Positions 12,959 to 24,671 of a stretch of 64,000 nucleotides of DNA are shown here, in pieces. Below the pieces are notes generated by a model. That model saw only the letters and a list, made by a program, of their open reading frames with translations, searched no databases and was not told where the DNA came from. The position numbers were made by a program, and so were the translations under genes. The stretch's first letter is position 1. Every line of letters starts with the position of its first letter. The DNA comes from Ifrita kowaldi (taxonomy: Eukaryota > Chordata > Aves > Passeriformes > Cinclosomatidae), in NCBI GenBank assembly GCA_013398055.1, contig VZRS01009644.1, positions 3,200-67,199 on the forward strand. The letters run 5' to 3'.

Positions 12959-15900
12959 GCTTCCCAGAGCTCCAGGGGCCGCAGGGAGTTCTCTGCACCT
13001 CAGCAGGAGTGATGTTACCAGGATACAAACCCAACAGAGGCAGGAGAGCAAGGAGGGCACTGCACAGACAGGAGGGGACTGGCAGGGCAGTGCTGAACCC
13101 CTGCTCCAGCCCTCAATGAGAGCCAAGCACAAACTCTGTCATTCTTGTGTCACAGTTTCACAACAGGGTTCAGACAACTCATAACGCAAACAGATTTCGG
13201 AAGCTGAGAGCTCTGCTGACAGCTCGGAAGACAAACACTCACCTCTAGCTCATCTTGGTTGCATTAACCCTGGTGCCAGCCAGGGAAAAGCCCCTTTCAC
13301 AATGAAAGCTTGAGGGAAGACAGTCTGCTCATCTTCATGAAAATCTCCTTTCTCCACACCTCCTCCCCAAGACAGAGCTGTCACACTGCCCTTGTGGCAG
13401 CACCAGCCCAGGCTCCTGCCAGATGATGAGATCACAGGAGAGCTGTGCAGGATACAACCATCGGGAACAGCTTCCTTGCTTGGGCAATGAGCACATGCAT
13501 GGGGAATCCTCCAGGGTCCTCTTTTACTTGTGTGCTTGAATTTCCAGGCCCACAGGAAGGCTTAGCAGCTCAGCCTGCAGCAAACACGAAGTTACAAATA
13601 CATTGCAGCCTTCTAAGCTGGCTGCAGGTCTCGGCACAGCACGTGCAGACGAGAGTTTTACAGCTTCAAGGATGAAATTTCATGAGCAGGCAGCTTTTCC
13701 GTGGGGGTAGTGGGGAGAAAAAGCACCAACATAAAGTTTTTGAGGAGCCTGTGTTGTTCTTGCAAGAGTTTACTAAGAGCCCTGTGTAAGAGCCAGGTCA
13801 AGCAGGCCAGCTATGCATACCCTGCAAAACAATCTACAATTGAGGGTTTAAAATGTGGAGTAAAGCCACTCTTGGAGACAAATGTCCATCTGAGATGTCT
13901 GGAGAAGGACAACACAGCTGGGGAATGGTCTGGAGCACAATGTAATGAGGGAGGGAGCTGGGGGTTTTTAGCCTGGAGAGAAGGAGGCTCAGGGGGACCT
14001 TCTCATTCTCTTCAACTCCCTGAAAAGAGGTTGGAGCCAGATGGGGGCTGGAGTCTTCTCTCAATTAACAAGCAACAGGATAACAGGAAACAGCCTCAAA
14101 TTGCACCAGAGAAGGTTTAGATTGGACAGCAGAAAAAAAAAATTCTTTACTGAAAGAGTTGTCAGGCATTGGATCAGGCTGCCCAGGGCCATGGTGGAGT
14201 AACTACCCCTAAAGCCATGTGGATGTGGCACTTGGGGACATGGGTTACTGGTGGCATTGGCAGTACTGGGGGAATGGTTGGACTCATTCTTGGAGGTCTT
14301 TTCCAAGCTAAAAAATTCAGTGATTCTACAGCCTGACATCTACCACCATCTGTTTCCTGCTGCAGGATTATCAAGCTCAGCTGTAGCCAACCAGGCAGTT
14401 GGATTTTAGAGCAGTTACCCCACATCAAAGACTGCTTAGAGTTCAGAAAAGATGAGTTCATGACAGCGAGGTAAGAAACATAAGCAAGCTTTTCTGAAGT
14501 TTAAAAAAAAAATTTTAAAAATTGCCAAAGATCAGAACAGCTGAAGAGGCAGCAAATATTAAGGTATCCAATATGATAGAAGGTTATTGTTAATTCTAGC
14601 ACCTAAAAACCTCCCAATTTCCCCCAAACGTCAGTTGGCTATTTCTGGCAGCAGCGAATTGCACACACTAAAGAGGGTCACCTTATTTGTGTCCAGATGA
14701 TTCCATTCAAAATCTGATATAGTTCAGTTGAACACATGACTAAAGAGAATATAAAATGCTTTCCTCCTGCAATTTCAATAATTTAAGGCCCTTCATTTAA
14801 ACAGTGGCTTTGAGCACAGCTCAAACCCAAATTGCAGCCTCTGAAAATGGAGATGTCAGTAAGTCAAACATTTGACAAAAAATGAATAGGAAATGACATT
14901 TTGCAAAGCCAAATGCCAAGATAGCTTAAAAGAGTCCATTTAGATTAGAAATCTTGAGAAACAGTTCAATTGCTTACTAGTATCTGATTTTACTGAGGGA
15001 AGATCTTTTGACAAGTTTACAAGTACAACACTTACCAACTTCCTCAGGTTCTGGCTGGCTCTGGACACAGCAGTGCCAAGTGCCAGAGTGCCACAGGCAC
15101 AGAGCTCTCTGTGACCCAAGAGCACGTTGCTGAATCGCTGGCTGCACTGCACAGATCACCCAGCTGAAATGTCATTAAACAGCAAACAAAAGACAAAACA
15201 CCCAATGAAAGCACAAGTTGTTTGCTTAACTCGAGCCCAGGGCTGTAAGCAATGGAGTTTTGAAGAGAAAGTTTTGTGAAATCAAGTCATCAGCCTAACA
15301 GAGGTTGTACTGTCCATGCTGGAACAAGCAAAGAGCCACGTCTGCACAGAGCTGCTCCCTCTGCAACCACGTGTAATGGTAAAGAAAAACATTTTAACAG
15401 ACTTGCAAACATTTCCATGAGCTATTCAGTTAGAAAAATGGGGATTGCTGAAGTCTCTTCTGGAAATCCCAACCACCACAGTGCTAAGAAGATGGGCACT
15501 AATCTCTGAAGTAAAGCCAGCATTGGCAGAGTAATTGCTGAACAGGGTTGCACACAGCAGATCTGAGCTCTGGCATCCCCAGCAGAGCGGGGCCGTGCTG
15601 GGCTTTGCCTGCGCCAGCAGAAACACGGCTGAATCGCTGCTGCAGAATCACTGACAGGGGAGCTCCTGTCCCTGCCCAGTGAGCAGTGTCCTCACACATC
15701 ACCCTGTCCCCTCTCACAGCAAGGCCTCTGCAATCACACCTACACAGAGGGCAAAAGGCTGCTGGCACCCAAACTTCTGGGCTGTCCCACTGAAGAGTTC
15801 AGCATGAAGAGGTACTGCTAATTTAATTCAGACTGCATTTCCTGCAGGCTGATAGAAACCTGCTTAAAACAAACATCCTCAATGGGCTGAAAGCTCCTGA

Positions 15901-16453
15901 CAGCCACACTGTTGGAGTGCTGCTGGGCTGGGGTCTGCACATTCCTTCCTGAAGGCCCCAGCAAGGCCCCATCAGCTGCAGCCACACAACCCTCTGCTCA
16001 CAGACAAGTTGGGAACGACCACCGAGCCACGTTTAAGTAAGAGAACACATCACTGTATCACAGAGTTTTCACACTGTATCACCCAGAATCTCCACAGTTC
16101 TTCAGTACATTGTTTTAAACCCTTGAGGGAATTCTGTCTAATCGACAAAAAGATGACAGTGAATTGGAGACCTTGCATTCTAGCCAGCACTCAGACACCC
16201 TAAATAAAATAAATCACTGACACCCTTAACGTGCCAACAACTGTGGGAACCAGCATGTAATAAGATCCACAAAAAATAGGTTAGACATGAGGGACGTTGT
16301 CAGTTGTTGCTCTGTTAGTGACTCACACAGCAAAAATCAGGTCATGTTGCCCATGAGAGGAAGGCTACAGACAGGCTTTCACACTGAGCCTGCTGTGGTC
16401 AATAATTAACCATAGCAAAAAGCTATATAGTCAACATTTTCTATACAGTCAAT
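12959..16453. other. Intergenic region between LDLRAD1 and TMEM59
   Basis: This region lies 5' of LDLRAD1 and 3' of TMEM59. It contains one CR1 3' end (listed separately) and otherwise no frame or RNA I recognise. The LDLRAD1 promoter must lie near or upstream of 12958; no TATA box or CpG island is evident there. Confidence 0.5.
13897..14329 (+). mobile_element. CR1 LINE 3' end (truncated)
   Basis: The segment follows the CR1 3' consensus in order. It contains the CAACTCCCTGAAAAGAGGTT block, a GGTTTAGATTGGACA block, an ATTGGATCAGGCTGCCCAGG block, and a TGGCACTTGGGGACATGGGT block. It ends in TCTTTTCCAAGCTAA and the terminal GATTCTA. It is 5'-truncated and contains no intact reverse transcriptase, so it is a dead copy. 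Orientation is plus. Confidence 0.9.
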
Positions 16454-16459
16454 TTTATT
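16454..16459 (-). terminator. Candidate poly(A) signal of TMEM59
   Basis: TTTATT on the plus strand gives AATAAA on the minus strand about 780 bases beyond the TMEM59 stop codon. Other AT-rich variants nearby could also serve. Confidence 0.45.
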
Positions 16460-17235
16460 TGTCTGCTCTCATTTCTCAGGAATCAACTTGTTTCTGTAAA
16501 TGAAGTTACAAGACCAGAATAGTTAATCAAGAACAGAAAGTAGAAGTTTTCAGAAAACACAAGTGCTAACTTTACAAGCAATTTAAGACTTAAAGGCTAA
16601 AGCTTGACAAAATAACTGACCATGTTATGTTCTGCACGTGAAGGGATATGTCTGTAAATTTTAACAAAGTTTCCATCTTTCACAAGCTGAGTTCTAGCTT
16701 ACAGTACCTCACAAATGCTTTCCACCTTCAATATTGCCACACCATAGAAAAAATATATTTCTGTTTTTGGAGACAGGGTTGTTTGTGCATGGACATTAAC
16801 AAGTACAAAAAAATTCAGCAGATAATTTTATAATATTTTCTCTTAACTACAACAGAAAGTGCAACACTAGAAAGGCATCTCCTGCCTACTTAAAATGTCT
16901 TATACCTTTACAAAGCTAACTCTGACTGTACACATTACATCCTAGAACACACAAGTAAATTTGAAAGTGTCCTGGCAGAAGTATGGAAAGCATGCTTACA
17001 ACTTTTGTAAGCAAAAAGACACATAGCAAACACCAGTGAAAAGTGATTATGCCTGGAAACAAACATGAATTCATGTCTGAATGTCTGAATCTTCTCTACT
17101 AGCTGAAAACAAAATCCCATGACATTTGTTGATTTGCATTTAAAGACTGGCTGCTAAGCTTCTCATCTGAAGAACCACCACAAGCAATCAGGAGTTGCTA
17201 GCTCTGTTAGAATTAGTCTATCGGATCCAATGGAT

Positions 17236-20200
17236 TTAAATTGCAGATTGGTCCAGATTGACTTTTGTAGGAAGAGGTCCTGCTTCTTCATGTTCCTCAG
17301 TCTTGCATCTAACCACAACAAGTGCAGAGGGTGGGTATCTGTTGAGTTTTTGCTCATTCATGTATTCCAAATCTCCATAGATGCTCAGCTTCTGAAACAT
17401 TTAAACAAGTTACTTTAAGACAAAATACTGTGAATAAAATTAATTTCAGTATGCTGCTGAATTCCAGGCTCTGATGGCTGCAGCCCTGCAACACAAGCTA
17501 ACCCAGGCTTTCTGTAACATCTGAAATTCATGGCTAGAACTGGACTTGCATCCAGAAGAAACGTATTAAATCTGCCAAAAGACATCACATCTGAGTAAAG
17601 CTCAGAGCTCCTGTGAGCCACAGGAATGAGCAAGAATGCTCAGCTATAAAATCACTTAAACAAAATTGGTTTGCCGTCCACAGCCACAAAATAAAAAACC
17701 CCTCTTTCTAACTGAACTTAACCCCAAATATTTCTTAGTCTCTAGACAGCTGTAATGTCAAAGCAATATAATGAATAAACTCAAAATACTGTACTTCTGA
17801 AATGCAGTACCTCAGATGGAACATACTGCTCCACAGCTGTGGCTACAGTTGCACAACAAATCCAGAGCAGCACCAGCACTGACAGGACGAGCGTAGTGGT
17901 TAAAATCCAACTGGAATTTCTGAAATGAGAAGAATGTAGATAGATTTTATAGAGTGAATACAAGACAATGGACTCTAAAAAATTTGGCTCATTTTTGACT
18001 GCCTTTCCTGCCAATTTATTAGTCTCTGGCTCTTCCAGCTACACAGCCTACTGCAGACTCCTGGGTACTCTAATGCCTCTTTGATATCACAAAAGACTTG
18101 CTGGATTCAGTTATTGGGCTCTAATCATCCTCCTGTTTACAGATTTAAAAACTGTTTTTTCTGTTATGCATCTGGGGGGAACTCACTGATCCTGCATGTG
18201 TAAACTTTTAAGGACAAAATAAAAAAAGCTTTAATAAATACATACTGGGTATTTTCAGCCCAGAAACAAGACACAGCAGTGTGCTACATAACACAATCCC
18301 AAACAAGTGCTTTGCCCTAAAACACATCCAGAGCTAATGAACAGGCAAAACACAGTATTGATTAAACAGTTCCCAGAACACACTCGAAAAACAGTGCAGG
18401 AAATTATCAATATGTTGTTCACTTGAAATGGAAAGGAAAAATCAAAGTTGGCAGGACAGCCTGCACAAAACATGGGTCCAGCACAGCAAAGCAGCACTAA
18501 CAGTCAGATACAAAATTGTGATGCTGTGCATCCTGAGCCTACAGACTTGGGAGACCTTGAGACCTCCCAAGAGTGCTGCACACACAGAGGAAAGGCCTTT
18601 ACCCTCCTCAGTGGGCACAGACACCCCAGGACATACATACATGGAAAGACACTTGAAGAAGCTGTCGTTTGCTCGCTCCTCAAAGAGTCCCCGGAATGTC
18701 TGTGAGCTCCCTGGACGTCCCTCTGCTGAGGTACAACAGCAAAACAGAGGTCAGGAGAGCAAGGACAGGGAAAACCCAAACCCCACACACTTTGTCTGGA
18801 CAGACAGCATAAAAGGAAGCTTTTATAACAGCCCCAGCTTGCAGGTTTCCATTTCCAGCAGAACTTGGTTTCTACCACACTTTGCCAAGTGTACACAGTG
18901 CACTCTGCACAGTAAATAATTATATTGCAGCTTTATAAAACTTTGCTTTCATATGCCACCTGTAACTTCATTTTTTTAATTTGCATGACAGGGAACATTT
19001 GCATTTACTCTTCCAAAACACAAAGAACAACTTACAGGCTGTTTTACTCAGTGACAAGGATCCTCTTGTATCTCCAGTTTCCTGATCAAGCTGTGGAACA
19101 TACTGCACTTCTGGCTTTGACTAAAACAAAATAAGGAGTTAGGAGATTCTGCTAGAAAGCTTCCACTGATTTTGATAATTTACATTTTCAGAACTATTAC
19201 AAAAATTAACCTAAAGACATGCTCCATTCTTTTAAGTTTGAATTTTAAAATGGCCCTAAAGGCAGTGAAATACTAGGAAAAATGAAACACTTTGGATGGT
19301 GCTCTACAGTCTTTGGCTGGAAGGAGCAGAGTTGAAGTCAGCAGCCAGGACACCTTAATCTCAATGAAAAAAGGAAGCACCTGGAATATGACAATTTTGC
19401 CATCATCTGCTTGAAGGTAGAAAGTCCATGAGGATGTTATGAAGCTCTGAGCTGAGTCCATCATGTCACTCCAGAATGATCTCACCAGTGTCAGAGGAAA
19501 GAGGAGATGAATTCTTGGCATCAGGGACATTAACTGCAAGCATAACATTAACATTTTTTCCATTTGTTTTTATTTGAAAAGGACAGAAGTTTTGTCCTTG
19601 CTCACCCCTTGCCCCATGTCTAGATTTCAGTCCTTAGGAAGATTTATTTTCCATTTGAAGAAATTTTTAAAAGAGAAGACACACACTGAACAGAAACAAG
19701 TAGGTGGTATTTGAAAAACATGTCACCTACTTACTTGCTCTTGCCTTAACTCAGCAAACGGCAACTGGTTCTGGCATCCAAGATGGCAAGCATATTGTTC
19801 ATCAGATTGGGAGTATGCTTCAGTACAGGCTGCAAGGGAGAAATTCCCCAAATGAGATGATACATTCTGCATTTTAGTTAAGAAAACATTCCCAGAATAA
19901 GCTGGATCAGAAACAAAGCAGCAGTTGACAATCCCATTTGCAGAGGAAGATATGGCAATGCCAGGGTAGCATTTGCTCTGAGGTCTAATGACAGAATCAG
20001 AACTTCAACAGGGCAGGGAGGTGAAATCTGGCTGCAGTCAGAGCAAACGATCACCAACGTTACCCTGGCTGAGTCCAGGGATGCAAGTTCTCATGGATCC
20101 TCCCACTGCCACTACAGCTTTCCTCTACATATCACATAAACATCACAGAACAGAGATGGAATCCTAAAGAGAACAGAGGGACCATCAGTCCATTGAATCC

Positions 20201-23200
20201 CTTTGAGGTAACAGCAGAAGCCATGGTATCAAAGGAAAATCAAAGGAGCGTTTCCTGCTAATACAGAAACTGCACTGAAAGTATTATGGAATCATTTCTT
20301 ATGAAAAAGGAAGCTAACTCTTTGTTTTACAGAGAGCTTCTATTAATTGCTCACTAGAGATCATAAAGACCAAGAAATCTAAAATATTTGGAGAGAATAA
20401 TTTAGTTTATTCTGCCCATGGACAAATCAGGCAGATGACATACAGGCACAGCTCTCCTGCACAATTCTAAAGCTTATGTGGACAGTGTTGCAGTAGTACC
20501 TGAACTAAAGAATCAAACCAAGAAGCAACACAGAGGACAGGTGCTCTCCCACTTTTCCAGAGGAGCAAATGGACCATCATAAAGACTAAGAAGCTGGCAG
20601 GAAGCATGGCAGCAGCAGCTAAACATTTGAGTGTTCAGCTCATGGCACCTGAGCAGCCATTCCACGCTACAACTGCCACCGAGTCAGTGTTTGCAGGAAG
20701 CACCAGAGACAGAATTGAGCAGATCAGCCAAGATGGATCTGCCAAGCACAGAACACTCACTCAGGGCACCCACCAGCAGATTACAGAACATAAGCCAGCA
20801 AAGACAACAGTCCCAGAAAGGGGAGTTAAACCAGAAATAAGCAACTGTTCCATTACTCTACATGTGCTCTATTGCTACGTTACCCTGCTTTATGGCACTC
20901 TTTGGTGTGTGGTTTGACAACTACACTGACAGGCTGTAGCACAGCTACACACACAGTGCGACAGACTGGAGCATTAGCCCATTTCTGGAGTATTTAGTGC
21001 AGTTTTGTAACACATCAGCATCTTTCCATGTCAGGCTTCTGCTTCCCTACCTGAGCTGGCCACAAGCTCTCCTGCTTTCACGAGCGACTGAGAGAACAAA
21101 AGCCTTCCTTGAGTGCTGGCCTGGAGCTTACTGGCAGTAAAGATAAGAGAGCTCCTACCTTTTATTTCTGAATAAAACAGTGAATCAGCTTCCTCAATAT
21201 CATTGGAAGAAAGTTCAATACAATTCCAAAACCACTGTTAATTAGCCTGGATCACACACCATGCCTGGAGGGATTTAAAGGTGTGGCAGTTGGGGACATG
21301 GTTTAGTGGTGGGCTTGGCAGTGCTGGGGCAATGATGATCTTAAAAGTCTTTTCCAACTTAGATGATTCTATATTTCATCTTCACTGTGAAATCTTTGCT
21401 CTAACACAGATAGCCTGAGAGAATTAGTAACCAGTACTAAAAAGTCTATTCCAAACAAAACATGTACTTCATTCCCAAGGGTTTAGCTGCAGGGAAAGTT
21501 TAGGATGTAGCCTAGACCACAAGTTACAAGGCAGATTAAGATCTGTGTTCTTGCTCCACTTAACAATTCACTTCTATACACAGATTTGTCAGGAATGGCA
21601 AATGGGACTGATTGTCACAGGGAATTATTAAAAGACAAGTGTTCATTTGCCTGGATTTCCCCCCAGGCATTTTGTGTTTTCTATGACAAACTGTTTATAG
21701 TAAAATGAAGTATTTCTAATTTATTTAAAGAGACTGATGATACTTGAGAAGTTCAGGAAATCAGCAACACTAAGGAGAAACTCACAGAAAACAACTTTCC
21801 CCTGAGAATTTTTTTTTAAAATATCCTGTACATAGACTTTAAGAAGCTGTTAAACAAACCCAAAACAACTGAAGGAACGCCACCAATTTAACACCACCCT
21901 TTTAGACATTGCAGCTCTCCCCTCCATTATGTCTTCATATGATGGGATGCTGGAGGGGCTCTGAGGGCTCACCAGAGTCACATTCCTGTTTGGTGCGATT
22001 CAAATCGGCGCCATCGTCCACAAACTGGCAGATGGAGAAGAGTCGGCAGCCCCGCTGGCAGGCGAACAGCTCCTCTTCCTGGGGAGGCACAAGGACAGGC
22101 TTGCATCCCTCCAGTCCACAATAAATTGTCAGAAAACAAACATTTTTTTGTTGTTTGGTTGGGTGTTTTTGTGCTCCTTCCCTCCACCAGATCTACAACC
22201 CAGCTCAACACGGGACAACCTGAAATAAACCCAAGCCAAGCAGCGCTAACAACCTCTGGATTTATTTCAATCAGAGCTTTTCCTTTTGCAGTGGGCAAAC
22301 CTGGGACAGCAAATGCTATTTTGTAATTCCAAACCCACAACTCACAAGCAAAATGAATTTTTTAGAAAGTGTTGTGTTTGAAAGTAAGAGACAGTGCTGT
22401 AAAAGATTTATTGATGTTTAACCCTACAAAGGGTAGCAAATCTCCATTCTCAGCAGTGAAATGGTAAAACCCAGCAGGAAAGGACAGAAAACTTCTAATT
22501 TTGACAGCGTAATACAACGTATCTAATCAGACTAATGACTCTAATCAGAACTCCAACAGAACTATCAGAGAAAGAGATTATTTTCTAATGTCCTACACAG
22601 CATCCTGGTTATCTGCTCATTGCCAGACCAGCTCCACAAACACAAATGTTTATTTATTATATTGAACTGAAGGGCAAAAGTGCTTCCTAACTGCCAACCA
22701 TTAAAATTAAGCAAATATAGAAATCCTACACCTAGTGTTTCTTCTGTCCACAGCACCAAGGGGATGGATGTGAACTAAAGCCTCTGTCACCGGAGTGTCC
22801 CACCTCTGACCACACCCTGTCACTGACCCATGAATCAGAACTTCAAAGCCAGCAGCCACTCGAACTGCACAGGTGCAGAACAGGCTCTGAATTAATTTAA
22901 CAACAGCCAAACACACCACACCTCTTGTACAACCTATTGTAAACGACCTGGCTTTAAAGGCACACGAGTAGAAAATTGTGAATATAAATCAAAATTCAAG
23001 TCTAACACTGACAAGGTGCGTGGTGCTGTTGCAGAAAACATCTTTTGTAAGTTGATAAATCAGTTTACAGATATATTTCCATGACAGTCTCAATGAATTT
23101 TGTCTTATTTTCCAATCACAACAAAAACAACTTCCTTCAATTCCACCAGCAGTTTTGTGACAAACAGAACAAATACTAAATGTAAAGGAAGATGTGGTTG

Positions 23201-24353
23201 TACTAGTGAACAGCTCCAGCGACACATAACAAAATTCATATTCAAAAAGTAAAGTAGCAAAATTCAAAGTGCAATAAAAATCACAGAAATATCAGCCCTC
23301 CTTGAACTTCAAAGGGCCTGCAAGAGAAACAAGAGCAGTGCACCAAAACAAGCCATAAGTACACATGTAAATTTACTCGTATTCCACACAAGTCCCTGTT
23401 CCTTCTTTCCATGGGGACACCAGTATCAGCTACAAAATCCAACTGAATTCCACGGGGAAGCAGACAAAGCCCTGCTACCCGACCCTGGCACTGCCCCACT
23501 TGCCTGCTGCCTTCCTGAGAAATCCCAAATCTGGGGTAAGAGTTCCACCTGCTACACAGCTGCAGCTGATAATGAAGTTTATTGCCAAAAAAGAACAAAG
23601 AAAGATGAGATTTTTGGTCCCGGATTTTCCAAATTTAAGCCCGTAGTTCAAAGCTGTACAAAGCATCAATCAACAGCAAAACTCTGGGGTATGAAATTAA
23701 ATTCCTATCAGACACTATTTCAGTATTTTATCATGAGATAGAAAAAATTCCCGTGAAGGCTCTGACGAGCTACTTGCCATCATTTGTTTCATCCTTCAAC
23801 ATCCAAGTGCCGCACTGGCGCCCTGACTCAGGATCTCTGCCCTGCCACGAACACAGCACTGTTTCAGTGCCCAAAATACGGAGCAGCCCAAGCCAAATTA
23901 CAGCTGCCTTTTTAGGAACAGGAGGAAAAAAAACAAGAGCACCAAAACGCCCAAAACCCACAAAAGCCCCAGCACCGACAAAGCTCTACTTTGACAACAG
24001 CGCTTCACTGGCAAGCGGCAGCCTGCCCATCTATTTCCATAACGAAATATCTGTCTTTAGAGAAGAGACGGAGCTGCAGGGGGAGAGGGGCAAAGGAACG
24101 GCCGTGCCGGCCCCGGGGGAGGCGGAGGGAAGCGGCGCAGGTGCGGGGACGGGCCCGCCCGTACCTTGGGGTAGGTGTGCAGGGGGTAGGTCAGCTGGCA
24201 GGCGCGGTGACACGACGCCGTGTTGCCCAGCACGGAGTCGAAGGCCTCGGAGGAGGCGGCGGGAAGCGGCCCTGCGGCGGCTTCCGCCTGGATCACCAGG
24301 AACAGCGGCAGGAGCAGGAGGAGGACGGCGAGGCCTCCCTGCCACACCGCCAT
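17236..24353 (-). CDS. TMEM59: Transmembrane protein 59, complete
   Basis: Eight coding exons on the minus strand: 24165-24353, 21973-22078, 19735-19829, 19381-19533, 19036-19120, 18641-18725, 17811-17919 and 17236-17391. They give 325 residues (human 323). A signal peptide covers roughly residues 1-27. A cysteine-rich luminal domain follows, with SEAFDSVLGNTASCHRACQL and an N-glycosylation sequon in DLNRTK. The most conserved exon contains LMSLMPRIHLLFPLTLVRSF. One membrane span (WILTTTLVLSVLVLLWICCA) lies near 242-265. The cytosolic tail KLSIYGDLEYMNEQKLNRYP begins at residue 275; in mammals this tail segment binds ATG16L1 and promotes LC3 labelling of endosomes. Family knowledge places the protein in Golgi and endolysosomal membranes. 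The least conserved part is the juxtamembrane exon 18641-18725. It shares a divergent promoter with TCEANC2. Confidence 0.95.
21264..21371 (+). mobile_element. CR1 LINE 3' end fragment in TMEM59 intron 2
   Basis: About 108 bases match the terminal part of CR1: TGCCTGGAGGGATTTAAA, then TTGGGGACATGGTTTAGTGG, GGCTTGGCAGTGCTGGG, TCTTTTCCAACTTAGATGAT and the terminal TCTATA. It is in plus orientation, antisense to TMEM59, and far from exon borders. Confidence 0.9.
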
Positions 24354-24671
24354 CTTCGTCCCTCCGCCCCGGCACCGGCCGCCGGCAGCCTCTCGCGAGA
24401 TGTGCCCGGGCCCCGGGCGGGGCCTGCTGGGATGTGTAGTCCGTGCCGCGGGGCATCCCCGCCCATTCCATAGAGCCTCGTCCCCGGCGGGCACTACCGT
24501 GCGGAAAGGGCGAGGCAGCGGCGTCGCCTCCCGCGCGGGGCCTGCTGGGAAGTGTTGTCCGCACCGCGGGGTGCCCCCGGCCATCCCATAGGGCCTCGCC
24601 CCTGGTGGGAACTACCGGGCGGAAATGGTGGAGCGGCGGCGGCTTCCGTGAGGGAGGGCGGCAGGGCTAAC
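24354..24671. promoter_or_regulatory. Divergent CpG-island promoter of TMEM59 and TCEANC2
   Basis: Only 318 bases separate the two start codons, which point away from each other. The interval and both first exons are very GC- and CpG-rich, and no TATA box is seen. A TGGGATGTGTAGT element at 24428-24440 is, read on the minus strand, ACTACACATCCCA, which fits the ACTAYRNNNCCCR promoter motif bound by ZNF143-type factors. GCGGAAA elements at about 24501 and 24619 resemble ETS sites. The shared position suggests co-expression as housekeeping genes. Confidence 0.85.
24415..24650. repeat. Tandem 118-bp duplication inside the shared promoter
   Basis: Two adjacent units, 24415-24532 and 24533-24650, align at a constant 118-base offset. 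Shared blocks in order are GGGGCCTGCTGGGA, a CCGCGGGG block, a CCAT-CC-ATAG-GCCTCG block, an ACTACCG block and GCGGAAA. The ZNF143-type motif is intact in unit 1 and altered in unit 2 (TGGGAAGTGTTGT). The units are diverged, so the duplication is not recent. Confidence 0.85.

Noticed and set aside
24031..24584. Long minus-strand frames upstream of the TMEM59 ATG
   Set aside because: CpG-island frames without stops. The family start MAVWQGG at 24353 gives a proper signal peptide and the expected length.
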